A stretch of DNA of 64,000 bases from JAHDBG01 sp963922315 (GTDB lineage: Bacteria > Pseudomonadota > Gammaproteobacteria > Chromatiales > Chromatiaceae). A model generated the notes under the pieces. It ran no database searches. It was given only the letters and a program-made list of their open reading frames with translations, and was not told where the DNA came from. Positions within the stretch are counted from its first letter, which is position 1; every line of letters starts with the position of its first letter. This document shows, one piece after another, positions 19,271 to 26,865 of the stretch. The translations under genes and the position numbers were made by a program. The DNA lies in assembly GCA_963922315.1 (NCBI GenBank), contig CAWUID010000004.1, forward strand, positions 6,776 to 70,775. Reading direction: 5' to 3'.

Positions 19271-19683
19271 TTATTTCATACTGACTCTGGGTTTATCAAT
19301 GCCTTTTTTCTTTTCATAAGTACGTAATCCGCCGAGTCCCAGCATTCCCATCAAGACGGTCATTAAGGCAGCCATATCAAATGATGGCAGCGATGGTGGC
19401 TTGTCAACAATATAGGCCAGAGTGAATTCGGCCATTGGCTCCAGCACAAAGTGCCAGGCAAAGGCAAGACCACAGATCCAGCCGATAGCGGGCCGCCAGC
19501 CGGCAACAAACAACGAATTACTGGCAGCTTCCACTTTATTCACTTCAACCTGCGCATCACCTGAGCATGTGCCTGTTTTTGCGCCAGAGTGGCTATTTCA
19601 TGTGCCAGCTTACTTTTCTGATCTTTATCTTTGATCACTTTATCCAATAACGAAGTGATTGGTCCTAATAACATGTCAAACAT
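19271..19683 (-). pseudogene. Frameshifted phage-type holin (3-TM holin family)
   Basis: Two reading frames together make one small holin. The N-terminal part starts at 19683 after a strong GGAG site and reads MFDMLLGPITSLLDKVI, continuing to KQAHAQ. The frame then shifts near 19553-19564. The C-terminal part resumes as VEVNKVEAASNSLFVAGWRP and carries three hydrophobic segments (about 90 residues). This matches the layout of the three-helix holins found in prophages and gene transfer agents. No other phage gene is nearby, so it looks like an orphan. A one-base loss or two-base gain explains the break; a sequencing error is possible. Confidence 0.72.
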
Positions 19684-19702
19684 ATTTTTCTCCTTGGTTT
19701 TA

Positions 19703-21601
19703 TCAGGCAGCTTTCCTGAGATGCTGCTTTTTCAGATGAATACGTAACAGAGACAAAGCTGCCGGGGTCACGCCCGGAATACGACCAGCCTGGCCAAGTG
19801 TGGCGGGTTGTTGCTGAGATAATTTTTCCCGGACTTCAGCCGACAGCCCACTGACCTGATGGTAATTAAAACCAGATGGCAGGGAAATGTCTTCAGCCGC
19901 TTTGTCACGCTGAATTTCTTCCTGCTGGCGTGCGATATAGCCAGCATACTTGGCCTGAATTTCAACTTGCTCGGTCACTTGAATGCGCAGATCAGCAGCG
20001 ATCACGGCTTTTCCAACGGTCGGAATCTGTGTCACCCTGGCGTAATCTGATTGCGGGCGGGCCACCAGATCCAGCGCCCGGGTTTCGCGCCGCAGCAGAT
20101 CGCCGAGCAGTGTTTCTGCTTGTTCCGGGGCCAGATGGTGCGGTTGTACCCAGGTATCCCGCAGTCTTTGTTGCTCCTGCACAATCGCTTCCTGCTTCCG
20201 GTTGAACCAGGCCCACTGTGTTTCGTTGACCAGTCCCAGCGTGTGGCCCTGTTCAGTCAGGCGCAGGTCAGCGTTGTCTTCCCGCAATAATAAACGATAT
20301 TCAGCGCGTGACGTGAACATACGATACGGTTCTTGTGTGCCGCGCGTGATCAGATCGTCCACCAGCACACCGAGGTAGGCCTGGTCGCGCCGGGGATACC
20401 AGGCAGGTTGTTCACGTACCATCAGAACGGCATTGATCCCAGCCAGCAGGCCTTGCGCAGCGGCTTCTTCATAGCCGGTGGTGCCATTGATCTGACCGGC
20501 AAAAAACAGCCCCGGAATGCCTTTTGTCTGTAGGGTCGGGTGCAGATCGCGCGGGTCAAAAAAATCATATTCAATGGCATAGCCGGGGCGGGTAATGCTG
20601 GCCTGCTCCAGACCGCGCATCGAACGAACCAGATCCCACTGCACATCAAACGGCAGCGACGTAGAAATACCGTTCGGATATACCTCGTGGCTGCTGAGTC
20701 CTTCTGGTTCCAGAAAAATCTGATGTGAAGTCCTGTCTGCAAAGCGGATAACTTTGTCTTCAATGGAGGGGCAATAGCGCGGGCCGACGCCGTCAATCAC
20801 GCCGGTATACAAAGGTGAACGAGACAATCCTTGCTGGATGATGTCGTGAGTCTGTGCATTAGTATGCGTGATATGACACGCGACCTGGCGTGGATGCTGG
20901 TCTGTCGTGCCCATGTAAGAAAAGACCGGGGTTGGCTGATCGCCGGGCTGTGTGGTTAAAGCTGTGTAATCAATGCTGCGTCTGTCAATACGGGGTGGCG
21001 TGCCGGTCTTCAGTCGTTCCACCCGGAATGGCAGCTCGCGTAAGCGGGCAGCCAGTCGGTTGGCTGGTGGGTCACCCGCTCGTCCGCCCGTTTGTTGTTC
21101 CAGTCCGATATGGATGCGTCCGCCCAGAAAAGTACCAACCGTCAGTACCACTGCCGGTGCGCGGAACTTCAGGCCCATGCGGGTGACTACACCTGCGACC
21201 TGGCCTTGTTCTATGATCAGGTCATCTACACTTTGCTGGAAGATGTCCAGATTCGGCTGTTGTTCCAGTGCAGCGCGTACAGCGCTTTTGTATAGCATCC
21301 GGTCAGCCTGGGCACGGGTAGCACGTACTGCTGGTCCTTTGCGGGCATTCAGAATGCGGAATTGAATGCCTGCCTGATCTGTTGCTCTGGCCATCAGGCC
21401 GCCGAGTGCGTCGATTTCTTTTACCAGGTGGCCTTTGCCGATACCACCAATCGCCGGGTTACAGCTCATCTGGCCGAGCGTGTCGATGCTGTGCGTCAGC
21501 AACAATGTTGTGGCGCCCATACGTGCTGCAGCCAGCGCCGCTTCGGTGCCGGCGTGGCCGCCACCGACAATAATCACCTGGTAGCTATTAGGATGAAACA
21601 T
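19703..21601 (-). CDS. mnmG: tRNA uridine-5-carboxymethylaminomethyl modification enzyme MnmG
   Basis: This FAD-dependent enzyme works with MnmE to build cmnm5U at wobble U34 of certain tRNAs. The protein has 632 residues, the usual length. The FAD-binding GGGHAGTEAALAAARMG is at residues 12-28. The family signatures GPRYCPSIEDK and SRAEYRLLLREDNADLR are present, and the C-terminal helical domain is complete (GFNYHQVSGLSAEVREKL). No mnmE or rsmG is next to it here; it stands between the holin remnant and the divergent apaG. Confidence 0.97.
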   Translation of the reverse strand: MFHPNSYQVIIVGGGHAGTEAALAAARMGATTLLLTHSIDTLGQMSCNPAIGGIGKGHLVKEIDALGGLMARATDQAGIQFRILNARKGPAVRATRAQADRMLYKSAVRAALEQQPNLDIFQQSVDDLIIEQGQVAGVVTRMGLKFRAPAVVLTVGTFLGGRIHIGLEQQTGGRAGDPPANRLAARLRELPFRVERLKTGTPPRIDRRSIDYTALTTQPGDQPTPVFSYMGTTDQHPRQVACHITHTNAQTHDIIQQGLSRSPLYTGVIDGVGPRYCPSIEDKVIRFADRTSHQIFLEPEGLSSHEVYPNGISTSLPFDVQWDLVRSMRGLEQASITRPGYAIEYDFFDPRDLHPTLQTKGIPGLFFAGQINGTTGYEEAAAQGLLAGINAVLMVREQPAWYPRRDQAYLGVLVDDLITRGTQEPYRMFTSRAEYRLLLREDNADLRLTEQGHTLGLVNETQWAWFNRKQEAIVQEQQRLRDTWVQPHHLAPEQAETLLGDLLRRETRALDLVARPQSDYARVTQIPTVGKAVIAADLRIQVTEQVEIQAKYAGYIARQQEEIQRDKAAEDISLPSGFNYHQVSGLSAEVREKLSQQQPATLGQAGRIPGVTPAALSLLRIHLKKQHLRKAA

Positions 21602-21710
21602 CGCGATAATAAGTGAGAGCGCCTCTGGCTACTGTTGTGCTGGTACAAAACCCAGACACGATAGTTGCTACAAAGATGCTTGTTTATCAATGAACGAAAC
21701 AGTGAGATTT

Positions 21711-22085
21711 ATGCACCGATATCCAGTCAGAGTCGAGGCCGAGACCTTTTATCTTGAAGAACAATCCACGCCTGCAGACAACCGTTATGCGTTTGCCTAC
21801 ACCATCACTATCAGTAATCTGAGTACAGTACCTGTCACCTTACGTCGGCGACGCTGGCTGATTACAGATTCAGACTGCCAGGTGCGGGAAGTCGCTGGTG
21901 ACGGTGTAGTCGGAAAACAACCACGTCTGTCGCCAGGTACACAATTTCGTTATACCAGTGGTGCCATGCTGGAAACACCAGTAAATACGATGGAAGGAGA
22001 ATATGAAATGGAAACAGATACCGGGGAAGTTTTTGTTGCTCCGGTAAATCGTTTTACCCTGTCCATTCCACGTACCCTGCATTAA
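21711..22085 (+). CDS. apaG: ApaG-domain protein
   Basis: This is a small all-beta protein of the ApaG/DUF525 family (124 residues from this start, like the E. coli protein). It has the typical stretch YAFAYTITISNLS and LSPGTQFRYTSG. The ATG at 21711 is preferred because GTGAG lies 6 nt upstream; an in-frame ATG at 21690 would add seven residues. It is followed after 5 nt by apaH, the standard apaGH pairing. ApaG function is not settled; family members are linked to cobalt and magnesium phenotypes. Confidence 0.93.
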   Translation: MHRYPVRVEAETFYLEEQSTPADNRYAFAYTITISNLSTVPVTLRRRRWLITDSDCQVREVAGDGVVGKQPRLSPGTQFRYTSGAMLETPVNTMEGEYEMETDTGEVFVAPVNRFTLSIPRTLH

Positions 22086-22090
22086 GCCTG

Positions 22091-22912
22091 ATGGCAACTT
22101 ATGTGGTTGGTGATATCCAGGGTTGTTATGCTACGCTGGATTATGCCCTGACTCAAATGCGTTTTGACCCGGCAGCTGACACTTTATGGTGTGCGGGCGA
22201 TCTGGTCAATCGTGGTCCGGACTCATTGCGCGTGCTGCGGCTGCTGCATCAGTTGGGCAACTCAGTGATTGCGGTACTGGGTAATCATGATCTGCATCTG
22301 CTGGCACTGGCCGCCGGCAATCTGAAATATGCTGAAAAAAGCAATCTGAATGAGGTGCTGACAGCTCCGGACAGTGCTGATCTGATCCACTGGCTGCAAC
22401 AACGACCCTTGCTGCATTGGGATGCCACGCTGGAATTTGCCATGCTGCATGCAGGCCTGCCACCACAGTGGAATATGACTCAGGCCTTAGCGCATGCCGC
22501 CGAAGTGGAACACGCCTTGCGTAATAACGAGGCGAGCAATTATCTGACTGAATTATACGGCCATGAACCCAGTACCTGGTCTGACTCTCTGACGGGTATG
22601 TCGCGCTTACGTTACATTACCAATTGTTTTACCCGACTACGGTATTGTCGGGCAGATGGTACTCTGATGCTGCACGAAAAAGGTCAGCCTGGCACTCAGT
22701 CTGTTGCATCTGCACAGCCCTGGTTCAGTCATCTGCACCGGGCCAGCAGAGAAACCCGCATAGTCAGCGGTCACTGGTCCACACTGGGTTATTATGCAGG
22801 AGATAATATCTGGGCATTGGATACGGGATGTGTTTGGGGTCAATACCTGACTTTTTTACGAATTGACCAGGCAGAGCCAGGTGTACAGCACTATCCGGCT
22901 CAGGAGAAATAA
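22091..22912 (+). CDS. apaH: Symmetrical bis(5'-nucleosyl)-tetraphosphatase
   Basis: This calcineurin-like metallophosphatase hydrolyses Ap4A to two ADP, limiting alarmone build-up. The 273-residue protein shows the phosphoesterase motifs GDIQGCY (residues 7-13), GDLVNRGPDS and GNHD, with a C-terminal SGHWSTLGY and ALDTGCVWG. The next gene, an Rpn-type nuclease, starts only 3 nt after the stop, which is unusual for apaGH. Confidence 0.97.
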   Translation: MATYVVGDIQGCYATLDYALTQMRFDPAADTLWCAGDLVNRGPDSLRVLRLLHQLGNSVIAVLGNHDLHLLALAAGNLKYAEKSNLNEVLTAPDSADLIHWLQQRPLLHWDATLEFAMLHAGLPPQWNMTQALAHAAEVEHALRNNEASNYLTELYGHEPSTWSDSLTGMSRLRYITNCFTRLRYCRADGTLMLHEKGQPGTQSVASAQPWFSHLHRASRETRIVSGHWSTLGYYAGDNIWALDTGCVWGQYLTFLRIDQAEPGVQHYPAQEK

Positions 22913-22915
22913 AAT

Positions 22916-23839
22916 ATGCCACGCAGATTGATCAGTTTTGACTGGGCAATGAAAAAGCTGCTGAGAAGTAAGGCTAACTTTGAAATTCTGGAAGGTTTCC
23001 TGAGTGAGCTGCTCAAAGAAAACATCCGGATCCTGGAAATTCTCGAAAGTGAAGGTAATAAACAAGATAGCCAGGATAAATTTAACCGGGTTGATCTGAA
23101 AGTCAAAAATCAAAAAAGTGAAATTATCATCATTGAAGTGCAATATGAACGTGAATTTGATTATTTGCAAAGAATTTTATTTGGAACATCGAAGGTCATA
23201 ACAGAGCATCTTAACGAAAGTAGTCCTTACTCAGAAGTCGTTAAAGTGATTTCAGTTAACATACTGTATTTTGATCTTGGTCAGGGTGAAGACTACGTAT
23301 ATCAGGGTATAACAACCTTTCAGGGTTTGCATCATCAGGATATATTAAAATTATCAGAAGATCAGCAGGAGCTTTATAAAAAAGAAAAAATACATGAGAT
23401 ATTTCCGGAATATTATCTGATAAAAGTCAATAGCTTTGACGATTTTGCCAGAGATACACTGGATGAGTGGATATATTTCCTGAAAAATGAAGAAATCAAA
23501 GAAGATTTTAAGGCAAAAGGTTTAAAACAAGCAAAGCAGGCGCTTGATATTCTGAAACTGCCTGAAAAAGAGCGTCTTGCCTATGAAAGATATCGGGACG
23601 ACCTGCACTATCAGGCCAGTATGATTGAATCATCTTATGTAGTTGGCAGGAAAAAAGGCAGAAAAGAGGGGAGAGAAGAGGGGAGGAAAGAGCGTGACAT
23701 TGAAATTGCTATCAAGTTACTGGCTTCTGGAGTAATAGACAAGCAAATGATTGTTGATATGACGGGGTTGACCTTGCAAGAGGTGAATGCATTAAAGCTA
23801 CCACCATTACTTAGTGAGCATGATGTTAACTTTAGATAA
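22916..23839 (+). CDS. Rpn-family / PD-(D/E)XK nuclease-like protein
   Basis: This 307-residue protein belongs to the Rpn/PDDEXK_2 transposase-like family. The nuclease core is seen as VDLKVKN followed by IIIIEVQYE, giving the D...ExQ arrangement. A long Lys/Glu-rich stretch, KKGRKEGREEGRKERD, leads into a C-terminal helix-turn segment, GVIDKQMIVDMTGL. Rpn proteins in E. coli promote RecA-independent recombination and are often multicopy. The base composition is visibly more A/T-rich than apaH and ctaA around it, which suggests acquisition. It is inserted 3 nt after apaH and 13 nt before ctaA, so it is probably read through from the apaGH transcript. Confidence 0.85.
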   Translation: MPRRLISFDWAMKKLLRSKANFEILEGFLSELLKENIRILEILESEGNKQDSQDKFNRVDLKVKNQKSEIIIIEVQYEREFDYLQRILFGTSKVITEHLNESSPYSEVVKVISVNILYFDLGQGEDYVYQGITTFQGLHHQDILKLSEDQQELYKKEKIHEIFPEYYLIKVNSFDDFARDTLDEWIYFLKNEEIKEDFKAKGLKQAKQALDILKLPEKERLAYERYRDDLHYQASMIESSYVVGRKKGRKEGREEGRKERDIEIAIKLLASGVIDKQMIVDMTGLTLQEVNALKLPPLLSEHDVNFR

Positions 23840-23852
23840 GGCCTGAATAGTT

Positions 23853-24833
23853 ATGCGTTACCTGAATGTAGTTCGTTTGATGCTGGTCATGACCTTGGTG
23901 GTGATTATCCTGGGTGCTTACACACGTCTGGCAGATGCAGGTCTGGGTTGCCCGGATTGGCCGGGATGTTACGGCCAATGGCTGGTACCGGAAACACCCG
24001 CTGAAGTCGAAAACAAAGACTATCTGGCGCAGCGCCCGCTGGAGGTTGGCAAAGGCTGGCTGGAGATGATCCACCGCTATTTTGCTGGCATGCTCGGGCT
24101 GTTGATTGCGGGATTGGCCGCCTGGTCCTGGCAACGCCGTTTTCGCCAGATACCGCAGCAACCCGTATGGTTGCCAACCGCATTGCTTGGGTTAGTCATT
24201 GTGCAGGCCATGCTGGGGATGTGGACAGTCACTTTATTACTTAAGCCAGTGATTGTGATGATGCACCTCCTCGGTGGCTTCACACTGTTCGCCTTGTTAT
24301 TCATTCTGATGTTACGGCTGCAGTCTGCCCATCCGTCTGTCGCAGACGCAGACCGCCTCAGATGGGCAGCTCGTATCGGGCTTGTGTTACTGGTGGTACA
24401 GATTGCTCTGGGAGGGTGGACCAGCACGAATTATGCAGCGCTGGCTTGTACTGACTTGCCGACCTGCCAGGGCGTCTGGTGGCCGCAGATGGATTTTGCG
24501 GAAGGCTTCACCTTGTGGCGCGGGATTGGCACAAACTATGAGTATGGTGTGCTGGATCATCCGGCACGGGTTGCAATCCATATGGTGCACCGGCTGGGTG
24601 CGATTGTGGTGTCTATCTGGCTGGCAGGATTGGTGTATGCATTGGTGCGGCACAGCCAGGTATTGGGCACGATGGGAATGCGGATGGGCGCTTTGCTGGT
24701 TCTGCAGGTAGTGCTGGGATTGAGTAATGTACTCTTTCACCTGCCTTTGTGGGTAGCAACCGCACATAATGCAACAGCAGCTTTGTTACTGCTCGCCGTT
24801 GTTCAGATTAACTTCACGCTGCGGCGCACCTGA
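23853..24833 (+). CDS. ctaA: COX15/CtaA heme A synthase
   Basis: This polytopic membrane protein (326 residues, eight hydrophobic segments) oxidises the methyl group of heme O to the formyl of heme A for cytochrome c oxidase. Family marks are RLADAGLGCPDWPGCYGQW near residue 25 and histidines positioned for heme binding in MIHRYFAG, MHLLGG, IHMVHRLGA and ATAHNATAA. The stop overlaps the ATG of ctaB by one base (TGATG), so the heme O and heme A enzymes are translated together. An aa3-type oxidase is therefore expected elsewhere in the genome. Confidence 0.95.
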   Translation: MRYLNVVRLMLVMTLVVIILGAYTRLADAGLGCPDWPGCYGQWLVPETPAEVENKDYLAQRPLEVGKGWLEMIHRYFAGMLGLLIAGLAAWSWQRRFRQIPQQPVWLPTALLGLVIVQAMLGMWTVTLLLKPVIVMMHLLGGFTLFALLFILMLRLQSAHPSVADADRLRWAARIGLVLLVVQIALGGWTSTNYAALACTDLPTCQGVWWPQMDFAEGFTLWRGIGTNYEYGVLDHPARVAIHMVHRLGAIVVSIWLAGLVYALVRHSQVLGTMGMRMGALLVLQVVLGLSNVLFHLPLWVATAHNATAALLLLAVVQINFTLRRT

Positions 24834-25747
24834 TGCACATGACCGGCACCCAACACCTTTCAGCATTTATCAATTGGCGTAGCTATTGGACCTTATGTAA
24901 GCCGAAAGTCGTCGCGTTGATCGTTTTTACCGCTATTGTTGGTATATTTCTGGCCTCACCGGGTTTGCCGCCACTCGGCATCCTACTGAATGCCACTCTG
25001 GGTATCGCGCTGGCAGCAGCGTCTGCTGCCGCGATCAATCATGTGGTGGATCAGAAAGTAGACGCACAGATGGGCCGCACAGAACAACGGCCTTTACCGC
25101 AGGGCAGGGTCGGTAGTACACAAGCAATTGTTTTTGCATTGTTGCTTGGGGTCAGTGCTATGTTAATTCTGAGCCTGGGGGTGAATGGCCTGACCGCTAT
25201 ACTGACGTTGCTATCGTTAATCGGCTACGCAGTCATTTACACTCTGTACCTGAAACGGGCGACACCACAAAACATTGTGATTGGTGGTGCTGCCGGAGCG
25301 GCGCCACCATTGCTTGGTTGGGTTGCGGTGACAGGTCAGATTGATCCGGAAGCGCTGTTATTATTTCTGATTATCTTTACCTGGACGCCGCCCCATTTCT
25401 GGGCATTAGCAATTCATCGGATGGAAGAATACCGCCAGGTTGATATTCCGATGTTGCCAGTGACGCATGGCCTGGCCTATACCCGGTTACAGATTCTGCT
25501 ATATACCGTGCTGTTATTTGTGGTGACTTTATTGCCGTATGGCTATGGTATGAGCGGCATCCTGTATCTGGCAGGCACTTTGATACTTAATCTGGGTTTT
25601 CTGATCTATGCAGTTCTGTTATATCAGAATGCGCACACCAGTCTGCCAATGCGCACCTTTGGCTATTCCATTATCTATCTGATGGGACTGTTCGCATTAT
25701 TGTTACTTGATCACTATGTTCCGGTATGGCAGCAGGTTCTCGCCTGA
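24833..25747 (+). CDS. ctaB: Protoheme IX farnesyltransferase (heme O synthase)
   Basis: This UbiA-superfamily membrane prenyltransferase converts protoheme to heme O. It has 304 residues with many hydrophobic segments. The first aspartate motif is visible as NHVVDQKVDAQMGRTEQRPL, followed by FTWTPPHFWALAIHR and YRQVDIPMLP, all typical of CyoE/CtaB. The overlap with ctaA points to joint expression. A clear intrinsic terminator follows the stop. Confidence 0.96.
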   Translation: MHMTGTQHLSAFINWRSYWTLCKPKVVALIVFTAIVGIFLASPGLPPLGILLNATLGIALAAASAAAINHVVDQKVDAQMGRTEQRPLPQGRVGSTQAIVFALLLGVSAMLILSLGVNGLTAILTLLSLIGYAVIYTLYLKRATPQNIVIGGAAGAAPPLLGWVAVTGQIDPEALLLFLIIFTWTPPHFWALAIHRMEEYRQVDIPMLPVTHGLAYTRLQILLYTVLLFVVTLLPYGYGMSGILYLAGTLILNLGFLIYAVLLYQNAHTSLPMRTFGYSIIYLMGLFALLLLDHYVPVWQQVLA

Positions 25748-25754
25748 CACAAAC

Positions 25755-25784
25755 AAAAAAAGCTGTCCGCAGACAGCTTTTTAT
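25755..25784 (+). terminator. Rho-independent terminator after ctaB
   Basis: A hairpin with stem AGCTGTC/GACAGCT and loop CGCA is flanked by an A-run on the left and a T-run on the right, 7-37 nt after the ctaB stop. The A/T symmetry means it could also end transcription coming from the tRNA side. Confidence 0.85.
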
Positions 25785-25805
25785 TTTGGGAGTAACATCT
25801 GATTC

Positions 25806-25882
25806 TGGTGGCAAGGGGCGGACTTGAACCGCCGACCCCCGCATTATGAGTGCGGTGCTCTAACCGGCTGAGCTACCTTGCC
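25806..25882 (-). tRNA. tRNA-Met(CAT), elongator type
   Basis: Read on the minus strand, the cloverleaf is complete. The acceptor stem is GGCAAGG/CCTTGCC, with GTAGCTCAG in the D arm, an anticodon stem CCGCA/TGCGG around loop CTCATAA (anticodon CAT), and a T arm with GTTCAAGTC. The 3' ACCA is encoded. Similarity to the E. coli elongator tRNA-Met (GTAGCTCAG, loop CTCATAA) favours elongator Met over initiator; the lysidine-modified Ile2 type also reads CAT but is less alike. Confidence 0.93.
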
Positions 25883-25934
25883 AGACCGGCGCGCAATATA
25901 CCGGACACCTGTACTATCGTCAAGAAGACCGCAA

Positions 25935-26561
25935 ATGCCTGGGTCATTATTTCATCCGTCAAATGATTATGTCACCCTGGCAGATGGTCAGAGGGTATAT
26001 GCCAGTCCGGATCGGGGTGTCAGTCTGACGGTAGCGGCGCCGGAAGCATTCGGTTTTCTGGATGCAAACGTCAGCAAGATTCAGATCAGTGGCAGTCAAT
26101 TGAGTGTGGCAGATGATAAAGCGATCAGCCTGGTTGGTAGCGATATCACGATAGACGCTGGTGCCAAATTGCAAGCTGCTGGTGGCCGGGTTGATCTTAT
26201 TGGTACGGCTTCTGCCGGTGAAGTGCCATTGCCACAAGCTGATGTTATTCCATCCTTACCAGTGAAATCAGCTGTTGTTCACATCGCAGACAGCCAGTTG
26301 CAGGCAGATGGCGTTGGTGGCGGGCGTATTACCATTGCCGGAGATCAGGTCAGGATTGAAGACAGCACTCTCAGCGCGCGAACCAGTGGCAGGCAGGATG
26401 GGCGAGGTATTGCGTTGCAGGCGCAGCGTGAACTGAATCTGACCCGCAGCCTGGTTGATACCCGCACCAGCTATACCGGTGATGCCGGAGATATTCAGGT
26501 ACAAGCACCGAATATCACGCTGGATATGCGTGATGCGACGGGTGAAGTTGGCCTGCGCAGC
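25935..26561 (+). pseudogene. TPS adhesin locus, fragment 1 (before first inserted element)
   Basis: This is part of a filamentous-haemagglutinin-like protein. From about 25962 it matches the second half of the TPS domain and early beta-helix of the units downstream (for example APEAFGFLDANV, SLVGSDITIDAGA, ARTSGRQDGRGIAL). The signal peptide and first half of the TPS domain are missing. The ATG at 25935 has a weak AAGAAG upstream. The frame runs past 26561 into the inserted element and stops at 26714. If the element is removed, this frame joins fragment 2 without a break at GEVGLRS. The 5' end lies about 50 nt from the 5' side of tRNA-Met, so the left end may be a recombination junction. It is decayed unless the element is spliced or excised. 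Confidence 0.7.
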
Positions 26562-26865
26562 CGCTGTCGGCCATGGAGAGCGAAGCGATGGCCGATAGTC
26601 CCGGGCAGGCGTCAGGCGCGAGCGTACGGTCGAAGTCGTGTCAGGGCCGTAGGCCCCTCAGACACGGTGAAGACCGTATGCAAAGCGCATCCGACACGCC
26701 GTCAAGCCATTTGAGGGAGCCTATCATGCCATGCGAACCAGCGGGAAGTATGGCATGGTAGGTGGACGCAGGGCGTACCCGGGCAAAACATGGTTGTCGC
26801 CATTTCCCGAGTCTCATCTGGCGGCATGGACGCCGCCAGATCTCACGAGGGATAACGCGACTCCC
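26562..26865 (+). mobile_element. 304-bp structured intron-like element, copy 1
   Basis: This non-coding insert splits the adhesin frame. Boundaries are ambiguous by 2 nt because CG occurs at both ends. It can fold into many strong helices: 26564-26574 with 26588-26598 (11 bp), 26622-26631 with 26672-26681 (10 bp), 26637-26642 with 26661-26666, 26644-26648 with 26652-26656 (GTA triloop), 26721-26732 with 26750-26761 (12 bp), and 26816-26825 with 26832-26841 (10 bp, perfect). CCCGGG occurs near both ends and could pair long range. There is no reading frame of note and no terminal inverted repeat or longer target duplication. Precise removal restores the host frame. Candidate classes are a catalytic intron or a non-autonomous IS605/ISC-type element carrying an RNA (HEARO/omega-like). 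The ends do not match the group II GTGYG start or the group I U/G rule. Confidence 0.75.

Noticed and set aside
20000..21600. Plus-strand open frames over mnmG
   Set aside because: They are shadows of a complete MnmG with all its signatures.
23640..23700. Low-complexity repeat in the Rpn gene as a functional DNA repeat
   Set aside because: The G/A-rich stretch simply encodes the Lys/Glu/Arg segment (KKGRKEGREEGRKER) common in this protein family.
26562..26865. Canonical group II intron
   Set aside because: The element does not start with GTGYG, does not end in AY, and I find no domain V hairpin with the AGC or CGC triad. Precise frame restoration keeps a divergent or other intron type open.
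26562..26865. Canonical group I intron
   Set aside because: The upstream exon does not end in U at any of the allowed boundaries and I cannot find the conserved core segments. An internal-guide pairing is not evident.
26731..26865. Coding start of fragment 2 inside the element
   Set aside because: An open frame runs from within the element into the P domain, but its first 45 codons show no resemblance to the P-domain start of the other unit and lie in paired RNA-like sequence.
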